A stretch of DNA of 32,360 nt from SB15 sp964639245 (GTDB lineage: Bacteria; Chloroflexota; Anaerolineae; Aggregatilineales; J027): the NCBI GenBank assembly GCA_964639245.1, contig CAZXCU010000033.1:1-32360 (forward strand), written 5' to 3'. The translations under genes and the position numbers were made by a program. How positions within the stretch are numbered: the first letter of the stretch is position 1; the number at the start of each line of letters is the position of its first letter. A model generated the notes under the pieces. It had not been told where the DNA came from and searched no databases. It saw only the letters and a program-made list of their open reading frames with translations. This document shows positions 17,342 through 25,307 of this stretch, one piece after another.

Positions 17342-19798
17342 CTAAGCCAGACCTTCAATGAGTTCGCTAGTACCGAAACTCAATAAAAATGCTGCGTAGT
17401 AGCTTGCAAATAAATCTTTAAGGTAATCTCCTAAATCAATATCTTTAGTATTACCGTCATTTTCTTGGTATATCAAATAATTCTTCTTCTTGTTGATAAT
17501 ATATAAAAATAGAGTATGGAAGTAGACCGAGGAAATATATCGACGATCAGCTAATTGATTTTGCTCCAAGGTAATTCTACTGATTTTGGATTTGTAGCTC
17601 TTTAATACATTGCTATCCATATTTATATATATGGCATCTAATACATCGCCTTCAAGAATAGGATGCATAACAACCTCAAAATTCATTTCGATTGAGGACT
17701 CCTCTAATGTTGCCCATGTCATCATTTCGCGGCGATCTTCAGGAGCTTCATGGTACACTAACACATATCGAGGTAGCCCTAGTTTCTCGTCTTCTGGGAT
17801 AGGTATTTCTTCCGGTTGAGGAGGTAAAGGCTCTGTTACCTTTACCCAGAATATTTCTTGGAATGAGCCTTCTGGATGTGCTGGACTAATTAAATCAACT
17901 TTAACTTTTATTTCGTCTCCAACCTGTACCTCATCAGTTGGTTTAAAGACCACTTTAATCGTGCCATCTTGAGGACTTTTGCGATTAACGTTAAACACCT
18001 CGCTTATATCATTTACAGTTCCCCTTCTATTGCCACCCCTCGCGTTGTTTGGTGTGTAGGTCATGACGGCAATCTGCATATCTCCAGGCTCTTCAACGCG
18101 ATCAAAATACTGACTCTCTATATCACTATCAAAGCGTATAGTTTTTGAACCACTGATAGGTACTCCTATAACAGTTCGATCACCTTTTTGTTTAGTATCG
18201 AGCTTGAAAAAGGAGGGGAAACGCTGTGGATTAAATTCTATCTTCTTCGGTTCAGGTTTTGGTGGTGGAGAAGATGGTGTTTGCTTTTTTCTTGATGTAT
18301 CTATTTCGTCTAATTTGAAAGTCTGGCTCAGGAGGTAGTGTAAATCTTTATTGAGAGGTAAGCTCTCAGCAAAGTTCTTGAGGAGAGAATCATCTTCGGC
18401 ACTTTCAATAGAAATATTGTCTTTCCGTTGCTTATATATCTCTTTGAGCCTACCAGTGCTTAAGTCATCGCCCAATTTGCGCCGTAAATAAGCAGAATCT
18501 TCCCCTTGCTTTAGACGATCACGGGATGCCATGAAGAGTTCGTTGCGAAAATCAACTCTCATGTTTGTGCAATCGACATGGATAAGTAAGTAATCCCGCA
18601 AAAGATTGAATTTCAAGGTGCGTGTAATAAATTCAGATGTGTAATAGCCATGAACTTGCCCATTCATAGAAAATAAAATAGCCATGCTATTTTTGAAATA
18701 TTCATTTTGTATAGTCTGTTTAGTTTCATTAGGTTTCTTACCTTTTGCCCGCACTTTAAACACATGCACCGTGACTTTAACATCTCCCATACGCTTATCG
18801 CTGATTACTTCTGAGAATGTTTCTTCCACATAATCACTATTCAAGAGTTGACGTTTTAAGCCGAAGATAACGGTTGTTAGAACTTTATCATTTGGATAGC
18901 GTTCTGCCTTCTCAACAACATATATCGGCAAAGCTGGCTCATAAAGAAATTCGTTTAAGCTTCGGCTCATGTCCCGACGCAGATGACGATTTCCCTTTGT
19001 ATCATATGAGTACAGCTTAATTATTGTTCCGGTGCGGAACTTACGATTATGGAGATTAAGATCAATCTCATCAATATGAAAAGCAGGTATTTCGCTATCT
19101 ATTTTTAAATACTCATACCATGTATTTTTCTTTGAGGTTGCTTCCGACGGGGACAATGGATGTTTGCGGATAAGCGTAAAGCCAAATTTACCGGAACCAT
19201 CAAAGCGTTTGGAAGCAATAAGCTGATACCGTTGTTTTCCGCAAAAAACAATCGCCCCACTACCACCCATATTGTATTTACCCTGAACAAAATGGATCTC
19301 ATTTTTATTGCCGCGAAGTAGGGACAGGAATGTATCTTCAAATAACTCTGGATGCTGCCCTTCGCCATCATCATAAACGATGATAGATGTATCACTGGTG
19401 TTGTTTGGATAACTATCCGCTAAAATTTGGATATTCTCAGCCTGACGATTGCGTGTATCATTTAGATCCCAATTTCTGTGATCGGGGAAAAACCACTCTA
19501 TTGCCTCTTCAATTGAGCGTGGAGCATCGGGTGATTTGGGATCAATTCCTGATTCATAGCATTTTCGCATGAGAATAGCATCTATGGAGTTTGTGAGCTT
19601 TTCTACTAAGGCAGCAACGGGGTTGGATTGTTGATTCTCAACTACCCCAAAGTTACTCTCATTACCTCCTAATGGATACCAATTTTCTGAACTAAATACT
19701 CTAGGAAACTTCTCGATAATATCGTCAATATCACTTTCATTTTTAGCATCATAGAGTTGAAAAAATAGCCATTGAAAGTCATCTTGAGAGGCACGCAC
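17342..19798 (-). CDS. GHKL-type (HSP90/MutL/MORC-like) ATPase of the defence module
   Basis: The 818-aa protein begins with a GHKL ATPase fold: N-box EKLTNSID (E66, N70, D73), G1 box DDGEGQ (D144, G145, G147) and a G2-like GKYNMGGSGA (173-182). A second domain (to about 480) resembles the transducer domain of such ATPases. After a charged linker rich in Pro and Lys comes a beta-rich, Ig-like region and a C-terminal helical part. These ATPases dimerise when they bind ATP and often clamp DNA or proteins. It is first in the operon with the SspE-like gene, 42 bp apart. I know of no Ssp or Dnd component of this type, so its task (sensor, regulator or co-effector) is open. Start is GTG 19798, with GGGAG eight bases upstream. 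Confidence 0.78.
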   Translation of the reverse strand: MRASQDDFQWLFFQLYDAKNESDIDDIIEKFPRVFSSENWYPLGGNESNFGVVENQQSNPVAALVEKLTNSIDAILMRKCYESGIDPKSPDAPRSIEEAIEWFFPDHRNWDLNDTRNRQAENIQILADSYPNNTSDTSIIVYDDGEGQHPELFEDTFLSLLRGNKNEIHFVQGKYNMGGSGAIVFCGKQRYQLIASKRFDGSGKFGFTLIRKHPLSPSEATSKKNTWYEYLKIDSEIPAFHIDEIDLNLHNRKFRTGTIIKLYSYDTKGNRHLRRDMSRSLNEFLYEPALPIYVVEKAERYPNDKVLTTVIFGLKRQLLNSDYVEETFSEVISDKRMGDVKVTVHVFKVRAKGKKPNETKQTIQNEYFKNSMAILFSMNGQVHGYYTSEFITRTLKFNLLRDYLLIHVDCTNMRVDFRNELFMASRDRLKQGEDSAYLRRKLGDDLSTGRLKEIYKQRKDNISIESAEDDSLLKNFAESLPLNKDLHYLLSQTFKLDEIDTSRKKQTPSSPPPKPEPKKIEFNPQRFPSFFKLDTKQKGDRTVIGVPISGSKTIRFDSDIESQYFDRVEEPGDMQIAVMTYTPNNARGGNRRGTVNDISEVFNVNRKSPQDGTIKVVFKPTDEVQVGDEIKVKVDLISPAHPEGSFQEIFWVKVTEPLPPQPEEIPIPEDEKLGLPRYVLVYHEAPEDRREMMTWATLEESSIEMNFEVVMHPILEGDVLDAIYINMDSNVLKSYKSKISRITLEQNQLADRRYISSVYFHTLFLYIINKKKNYLIYQENDGNTKDIDLGDYLKDLFASYYAAFLLSFGTSELIEGLA

Positions 19799-19885
19799 CT
19801 GTAAAACTCCCAGTATATTGTTATGTGAAATACTGCTGACTACCTAATTTTATCTACCCCGATAGCTATTTACAAACCCAAATAT

Positions 19886-19891
19886 ATTATA
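19886..19891 (-). promoter_or_regulatory. Candidate -10 box (TATAAT) of the GHKL/effector operon
   Basis: A perfect TATAAT on the minus strand about 90 bp upstream of the GTG start at 19798. No convincing -35 box is seen at 16-18 bp, and the stretch is AT-rich, so chance is possible. Confidence 0.3.
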
Positions 19892-20078
19892 TAAGGGAGG
19901 TTTACACATCAGGGTAGTTTTTGTTCTTGAGAAGTGTAGCACAATTTATTGATGCTTTTCCAAAGCAACATTACAGGTACAGACGAAACAAAGAAACTAT
20001 TATCCAGAAATAGACTTAGAGTGGTATAAAACTCGATGACCTCGTTGAAAACTGTCAGCATTGTCATGGTGTCGAAAC

Positions 20079-20097
20079 TGTCAGTTAGTTACTGACA
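20079..20097. promoter_or_regulatory. Inverted repeat TGTCAGT-5-ACTGACA, possible operator
   Basis: A perfect 7-bp inverted repeat with a 5-bp spacer, upstream of the T4SS gene group. Related TGTCA/TGACA motifs occur at 27610-27625 and around 3843-3857, each at a module junction. No long T-run follows, so an operator is more likely than a terminator. Confidence 0.35.
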
Positions 20098-20219
20098 CAT
20101 CAGCCAGAAAAACCTGCCCTAAATTCTTTTCTTTGTCAACTTATTGAACACGCCAAAGCACTCTCCTGCTGTAAGGTAGTGGGGATTTATCCATTACTCC
20201 ATATAGCATGAGGTTTAGC

Positions 20220-21437
20220 GTGAAACGATGGTTGATTATCATTGGAATATTGGGCTTTGTCACTGTAAGCAGTGTGGCTTTCGCATACCTGCTGTTCGGA
20301 GGGAAAGCTGAGGAAACGCAAAACCATCGCCATCCCGAAACACTTCCTTCAGAGACTGCCACTTTTACAGCCACGCTAGCACCAACTGTAACTTTTACCC
20401 CCTCTCCAACTGTAATGGCGGCCATTACCCCTTCACCCACACCTACGGCGACACTTGCCACACGAGTAGCAGTCGCCACCATCATTATGCCAGATGTGAC
20501 CTTACCGCCCAGCCCTACGCCTCTACCTGACAATCTCCAAGTTTTGGCGGAAGCCCCTGATCCTATTGAACCGCTGCCCAATGCAACGCTGCTGCCTTTT
20601 CCGTATACCGACTTCACTGGCTGGGTAGCCTTTGAGAGTGACCATCCCGCGATGCGTTATATAGAAGGAAATTGGACACCCATTGGCTCGCTGCAAGCCA
20701 GTCAGGGGCAGTATCACTTCACTGAGGATGCAACTGCTAAAGTGAGCTTTACTTTCACAGGGGAAGCGATACGGCTGCGCTATGTGGGCTTCACCAATGG
20801 TGGGGTTTGGAATGTCCTGCTGGATGGCATGATCGTGGATGTCATTGACTCTTATGCCCCGGTAGGCACATTTACTGGCACGCGAGTTTATACCGTTGGC
20901 GCAGGGGAGCATACCCTCGAAGTCCAAAATACTGCCAATGCCAACTCTGCCAGCAGCGGACACATGCTGGCCTTTGACGCAGTGCTGGTCTATCGTCCTG
21001 ATGCCCTGACCCTAATCGTTCCCGATGGGGTGCTGCCCACCGACACCCCAACTCCGACGCTCATACCCGTCAGCGATGTGGAACTCATCGCCGCTCCGCC
21101 ATCGCCGCAGCCCACTGCGACAGATATTCCTATCCAAGTGGTAAGTGCTTCCATCGTCATTGGCTATGACGAGAACGCCAATGGGGTGATTGATGTCAGT
21201 GAAGGGGTAAGGGGTATTTCGGTGCGCTTAGTCGAGGTTGGGGCGAATAATGTCCTGTCACACACCTTCACCGATGAGCAGGGCTTTGCTCAACTGCAAG
21301 CCTCCACCAATTCGTCTGTGCTGCTGGTAGTCCCCTATTTCGGCGAGTCGTGGAGTGTGCAGCCACGTTCTTCAGGGACTGCCCAGACTTTCACCCTGCT
21401 CCTGTCGCCCGGTAATCAACCCGGACTCATTCCATAA
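20220..21437 (+). CDS. Membrane-anchored exported protein with Thr/Pro-rich linkers
   Basis: A 405-aa protein with an N-terminal membrane segment (about residues 4-26, WLIIIGILGFVTV) and no clear cleavage site, so probably anchored outside the membrane. A Thr/Pro-rich stretch follows (repeated TPSPTP-like units). Then comes a beta-rich module (about 135-270; FTGWVAFESDHPAM to MLAFDAVLVY), which resembles carbohydrate-binding-like sandwiches. A second linker leads to a SdrD-B/prealbumin-like domain starting GYDENANGVIDVSEGV. GTG 20220 has GAGG six bases upstream; ATG 20208 is the alternative start. Only 11 bp separate it from the lipoprotein gene. As first gene before the T4SS genes it may be a surface adhesin or mating-contact protein; this is inference from position. 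Confidence 0.7.
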   Translation: MKRWLIIIGILGFVTVSSVAFAYLLFGGKAEETQNHRHPETLPSETATFTATLAPTVTFTPSPTVMAAITPSPTPTATLATRVAVATIIMPDVTLPPSPTPLPDNLQVLAEAPDPIEPLPNATLLPFPYTDFTGWVAFESDHPAMRYIEGNWTPIGSLQASQGQYHFTEDATAKVSFTFTGEAIRLRYVGFTNGGVWNVLLDGMIVDVIDSYAPVGTFTGTRVYTVGAGEHTLEVQNTANANSASSGHMLAFDAVLVYRPDALTLIVPDGVLPTDTPTPTLIPVSDVELIAAPPSPQPTATDIPIQVVSASIVIGYDENANGVIDVSEGVRGISVRLVEVGANNVLSHTFTDEQGFAQLQASTNSSVLLVVPYFGESWSVQPRSSGTAQTFTLLLSPGNQPGLIP

Positions 21438-21448
21438 GGAGGCTCATC

Positions 21449-22624
21449 ATGAATCAATACAAAGTCGCTTCTATGGTCATGCTGGTCGTGCTGCTGCTCA
21501 TGCTGGCTGCCCTTGCCTGCACAGGGGAACTCACGCCTGAAGCGGTCACGATTGGGGAACTGCCGCAGTATGTCTGCCCATCAGCAACCCCCAGAGCTAC
21601 CGATACACCGCTGCCCACCAGCCCACCCACCTATAATCCCTACTTTACCGCCAACCTGAGCAACTATCAGGTCGGAGATAACATCAGCAGTGTGACCGTG
21701 CAGTGGCTGGCACAAAGCGCGGGCAATATCTATATCAGTTATTCAGGCAGCATGACCCTCTCACCTTTCTACTGGTCGGGAGCGAGTAACATCTATGTGG
21801 GCTACTCCACGCCCAATCAGCCTGCTCAGAACGGCTTCTATACCATTTACATCCCCGCCGAAGTCAGCAGTGCGACGGTTCAGGTCTGGGCAACGAACAC
21901 AGGTTATCCACAGACTTTCTCCGTCTATCGCATTATCGGCAGTGTGGGGCAGTTCTACCCACCACCAAGCTGGGGTGCGCCGCCGCCCATTTACCCCACG
22001 CCGCGTCCCACCTATACCCCTTATCCTACACCCACACCCTATGTGCGGACGAATGATTATTTCCTGAATGATCCGATCTACACTTCACCCGATGAGCAGT
22101 ATCTCAACATCCGCTTTCGAGTGACGGAAATGCAGAGTCTCAGCTTTCAGGGAACCCCCACACCCAATCCACCCAAAACACCTGTGTCGGGGAGCAGCCC
22201 AACTGCCATCTATCCTGAATCGCTGTATGTCTGGACCTTTGTGGTCAAGAACTTCAGCGACAACCAGACCTACACGATTTACCCACCCGCCCAGAGTTTT
22301 GTCTCCTCCATCCTGCTGCCCAATGGTGCAGAAGAAAATGTGCTGCTGTTCCCAACCTACACTGCCGCGCAGTTGGCAGGGTTCGCGGATTTCACAGGTT
22401 ATCAAGCACACAACCTCGCTCCCGGTCAGCAGGTGACGCTGCGGCTGGCGGCGAAAGGTCCGCAAGGGACCCTCTACCGTGTGTCATGGGCGATGGATGC
22501 CAGTGGACGACCCACACCTGCCAACCCGTCTGCACCTACCCCCATTGTGGCGGGGGGCAATATCGTGTCCTGGATCAACAGTGTCAACACCGACTGTGTT
22601 GGCGAGATTGCCGAGCCAAGATAG
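21449..22624 (+). CDS. Predicted lipoprotein with Thr/Pro-rich linkers
   Basis: A 391-aa protein with a lipoprotein signal peptide ending in LAALAC (Cys at residue 24). A Pro/Thr-rich linker, a beta-rich region (about 60-170) and a second Pro/Tyr/Thr linker (YPTPRPTYTPYPTPTPY) follow. The C-terminal domain (about 200-370) contains FRVTEMQSL, WTFVVKNFSDNQTYTIYPP and a LAPGQQVTLRLAAKGP segment, the pattern of DUF4352/telomeric-like beta sandwiches, though I cannot name it firmly. AAGGAGG lies seven to eight bases before ATG 21449. It belongs to the T4SS operon by spacing. A role in surface attachment or as an outer T4SS component is inferred only from context. Confidence 0.7.
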   Translation: MNQYKVASMVMLVVLLLMLAALACTGELTPEAVTIGELPQYVCPSATPRATDTPLPTSPPTYNPYFTANLSNYQVGDNISSVTVQWLAQSAGNIYISYSGSMTLSPFYWSGASNIYVGYSTPNQPAQNGFYTIYIPAEVSSATVQVWATNTGYPQTFSVYRIIGSVGQFYPPPSWGAPPPIYPTPRPTYTPYPTPTPYVRTNDYFLNDPIYTSPDEQYLNIRFRVTEMQSLSFQGTPTPNPPKTPVSGSSPTAIYPESLYVWTFVVKNFSDNQTYTIYPPAQSFVSSILLPNGAEENVLLFPTYTAAQLAGFADFTGYQAHNLAPGQQVTLRLAAKGPQGTLYRVSWAMDASGRPTPANPSAPTPIVAGGNIVSWINSVNTDCVGEIAEPR

Positions 22625-22634
22625 GAGACTGCTT

Positions 22635-25307
22635 TTGAAACAACTGCGGATGATCTCGATTACGCTGCTTCTGGGACTGCTGCTGGCATTCCCATCGTCT
22701 GCCTTTGCCCAAATCCCTGATCCGGGTGATTGGGTCGATGACTTGACGCAGGACATCCAGTTTATGGTGGATGGGCTGTGGTATGACCTGTTGGCACTGC
22801 ACGCGCAAATCCAGTGGTTTTTGATGAAGGTATTTTTCATTTTAGGTATCGTCATTGATCTGGTGACGGACTTTATGGCGGAACAAGCCTTTGCGCCCCT
22901 GATTACTCAGAGCAATTCGCAGTTCGGGATCGCGGTGTCAATGAGCTTCACCATTGCCATGCTGGTACTGGGGATGAGCTATATGATCGCCCATTTCATC
23001 CGCTTCAATGTGGTTGAGTTCAAGAGTGCCTTTACCTGGTATGTGCTGGTGGCACTGTTCTTCCAGTTGGGACCTGAACTCTACCTGAGTATGAACAGCC
23101 TGCGCTCGGACATCAACAGCTTTTTCTATGCCACTGCGTTGGAATCCATCAATAACAGTGGTTCGCCCCTGTCACCGTTGAACAACAACCTCTCTAACGA
23201 GGGCATTCCCATGCTGCAACCCTGCGATAACTTCGGCTGGCTGACGGGGCAGACTTCTTCGCAGGCAGGCACGGGCGTGGATGGGCTGGATATTGGCATG
23301 GCGTACATGCTGGCAACCTCCCGCGATGTGCTGGGACAGCCCCCACCTGTCATTGGCAACTGCACAACGGTCAATCCGGGTGGATACGAAAACAATCTGC
23401 CCTTTCGCTGGTATCACACCGATGGCTATTTTGATACGACGGTTTCTCCACCCACTTGGGAGTTTATTCCCGCCGATGACCGCGAACGCGCCTTGAGCAT
23501 GGCGGCTGCTGCCCAGTACCGCATCCTCGGTGCGTGGCCGCTGCTGTGGTTGGGGATATTTGAGAAGATCGTCTACCTGCTCGTTACCTTCGCTCAAGGC
23601 TTGAGCTTTGTGTCCTTCGGTGTGGCAGCGCTTTTTGCCTTCTTCAAACGGACAGAAGCCATTGCCCGCTCAGTGGTGGACTTATGGATTGAGATTATCG
23701 TCACCAGTGTAGTCATCGCGTTAGGTCAGTCGCTCATAGTGTCGCTGGCACTCGCGGCAGCGGCGACCCAGAATCCACTTGCCTCTATTGGAGTCGGGCT
23801 GCTTTGTGCGGTGCTGATGCTCATCCTGATGATTTCCGCTATGAAGCTGGTCTGGAATGCGCTGACCCGCATCTTTGGTTCGATCAGTCAGGCAACCGGC
23901 GGGGCAATCATGTCTCCCCAGCAAATTGCAGCAGGTGCGGCAGTCGGAACGGTGGGAACTGTCGCGGCAGTGGCTACAGGCGGCGGTGCTTTGGCACTGG
24001 CAGGCGCAGCCATGACAGGCATGAGTGCCTCTGGGATCGGCGGACCCGCGATGGGTATGGCAGGGGGGCAGTTGATGATGGCAGGGCGCATGGCTTCGAT
24101 GAGTGGCGTGGGGCGTGTCATGACGGGTGGCAGTGCAGGTCAAGCTCTCTCCACACCTGAACTGAATGCTGGGGATAACATAGAGGAGCCACTGCTGATG
24201 CTGTCCAGTGGAGAAACCGGTTCGGGCAGCAGCCCAGCCCTCCCTCCCTCTGGCAGTGGCGGTCAGCCAAGTGGATTATCCCTCTCTGCCTCTGCCCCTA
24301 CCTCCGCTCCACAGCCTGTAACAATTGCAGGTTATGAGGCGGGTGATCTACTGCCCGACAGTCCAGTGGGCCGCCGCACATCGCGTATTCCAGCGCAGTT
24401 CACCCCCTTGGCAGGTGAGGAGGCTGACCCAACCTCTGCCTCTACCCCAAGCCGACAGCCCATCACCCCAAGTACCGTGGGCGAAGCGGCAGCACAGACT
24501 GAGGTGACTGCTCAAGCACGTTTGAATGCGGACAATGAGCGCGATGACACTGCTCTGCGCTCCGCCCTTAACAACGATAACAGCCGCGATGAAAGTGTGG
24601 CTCAGGCACAGATGGATGCGGACAATGTGCGCGATGATGCTGCCCTGCGCGAGACACTCAAGACCACTGGTACAGATCAGAAAATCACGGTAGATACCTC
24701 TGGCTTAGAACGAGCAGGGCGCGATTTGAGCGCGGCGGCAGGGGCATTGAAAGCGATGGCTGACCAACAGCATCTGGATCGCGTCATGGGGCAGATGGAT
24801 GTGACAGGGGGACGTAATGTGGGGGCAGTCGTGGCCGATGCCGTAGATATGGAGCGCGACTACCGCCAGAAAATGAACAAGCCCATGCTGGATGGGGCAG
24901 GCGACCACTTTGGTGGACGCATGGCACAGGCTGTCGGGATACAGCCCACTGATGGGCAAAGCCCGATCAGCGATGCGGCGCGTTTTAATGCTGTAGGCGA
25001 TCAGGCACTGCGTTTGGGGCTGACAGGGGGACAGATCATGCAGGTCTTAAAGGAGCAGTCTAACGCTGAAGACGGGCGCAGTGTATCACCAGCGACCCAT
25101 GACAAGCTGGTGCAGCAGGTCCGCCTTGCCACAGGCGCACGCCAGAGTGAGGCACAGCAGCAGGTTGGGCAGTTCCTGACCGTTGCGGCAGCAATGCCGG
25201 ATGAAGTGCGTATCAGGGGGTCTATTGACCAAGCTCGTATAACCAAAGCTGCTGAAGGCAGTTCACAAACACTTTCAGGCACAACAGAGGAAAACAGTCG
25301 CACATGA
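22635..25307 (+). CDS. TrbL/VirB6-like polytopic membrane protein with long soluble tail
   Basis: Predicted inner-membrane channel component of the conjugative T4SS. The 890-aa product has a signal-like N-terminus ending in SSAFAQ, then about six to eight hydrophobic segments between residues 55 and 430 (for example FFILGIVIDLVTDF, IAMLVLGMSYMIAHFI, LLCAVLMLILMISAM). A Gly/Ala-rich stretch (about 435-500) links to a roughly 390-residue hydrophilic tail. The tail holds a repeated LNADNERDDTALR / MDADNVRDDAALR unit. TTG 22635 follows AGGAG by seven bases and is the best start; the open frame continues upstream inside the lipoprotein gene but without support. Its TGA overlaps the ATG of the next gene. 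The VirB6/TrbL call rests on topology, size and neighbours. Confidence 0.7.
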   Translation: MKQLRMISITLLLGLLLAFPSSAFAQIPDPGDWVDDLTQDIQFMVDGLWYDLLALHAQIQWFLMKVFFILGIVIDLVTDFMAEQAFAPLITQSNSQFGIAVSMSFTIAMLVLGMSYMIAHFIRFNVVEFKSAFTWYVLVALFFQLGPELYLSMNSLRSDINSFFYATALESINNSGSPLSPLNNNLSNEGIPMLQPCDNFGWLTGQTSSQAGTGVDGLDIGMAYMLATSRDVLGQPPPVIGNCTTVNPGGYENNLPFRWYHTDGYFDTTVSPPTWEFIPADDRERALSMAAAAQYRILGAWPLLWLGIFEKIVYLLVTFAQGLSFVSFGVAALFAFFKRTEAIARSVVDLWIEIIVTSVVIALGQSLIVSLALAAAATQNPLASIGVGLLCAVLMLILMISAMKLVWNALTRIFGSISQATGGAIMSPQQIAAGAAVGTVGTVAAVATGGGALALAGAAMTGMSASGIGGPAMGMAGGQLMMAGRMASMSGVGRVMTGGSAGQALSTPELNAGDNIEEPLLMLSSGETGSGSSPALPPSGSGGQPSGLSLSASAPTSAPQPVTIAGYEAGDLLPDSPVGRRTSRIPAQFTPLAGEEADPTSASTPSRQPITPSTVGEAAAQTEVTAQARLNADNERDDTALRSALNNDNSRDESVAQAQMDADNVRDDAALRETLKTTGTDQKITVDTSGLERAGRDLSAAAGALKAMADQQHLDRVMGQMDVTGGRNVGAVVADAVDMERDYRQKMNKPMLDGAGDHFGGRMAQAVGIQPTDGQSPISDAARFNAVGDQALRLGLTGGQIMQVLKEQSNAEDGRSVSPATHDKLVQQVRLATGARQSEAQQQVGQFLTVAAAMPDEVRIRGSIDQARITKAAEGSSQTLSGTTEENSRT

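Larger units (their letters stand above)
19799..20219. other. Intergenic region between defence module and T4SS operon
   Basis: About 420 bp between divergent genes; no gene seen. It should hold the promoters of the GHKL/effector operon (minus) and of the first exported-protein gene (plus). A TATAAT on the minus strand lies at 19886-19891. An inverted repeat TGTCAGT/ACTGACA lies at 20079-20097. I see no clear direct repeats that would mark the cassette edge. Confidence 0.5.

Noticed and set aside
20141..20617. 158-codon minus-strand frame
   Set aside because: Shadow of the Thr/Pro-rich region on the opposite strand; low-complexity Gly/Val sequence without a ribosome-binding site.
22479..22634. 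Upstream extension of the VirB6-like gene
   Set aside because: It would run inside the lipoprotein gene and put about 50 non-membrane residues before a good signal sequence; TTG 22635 has a proper ribosome-binding site.
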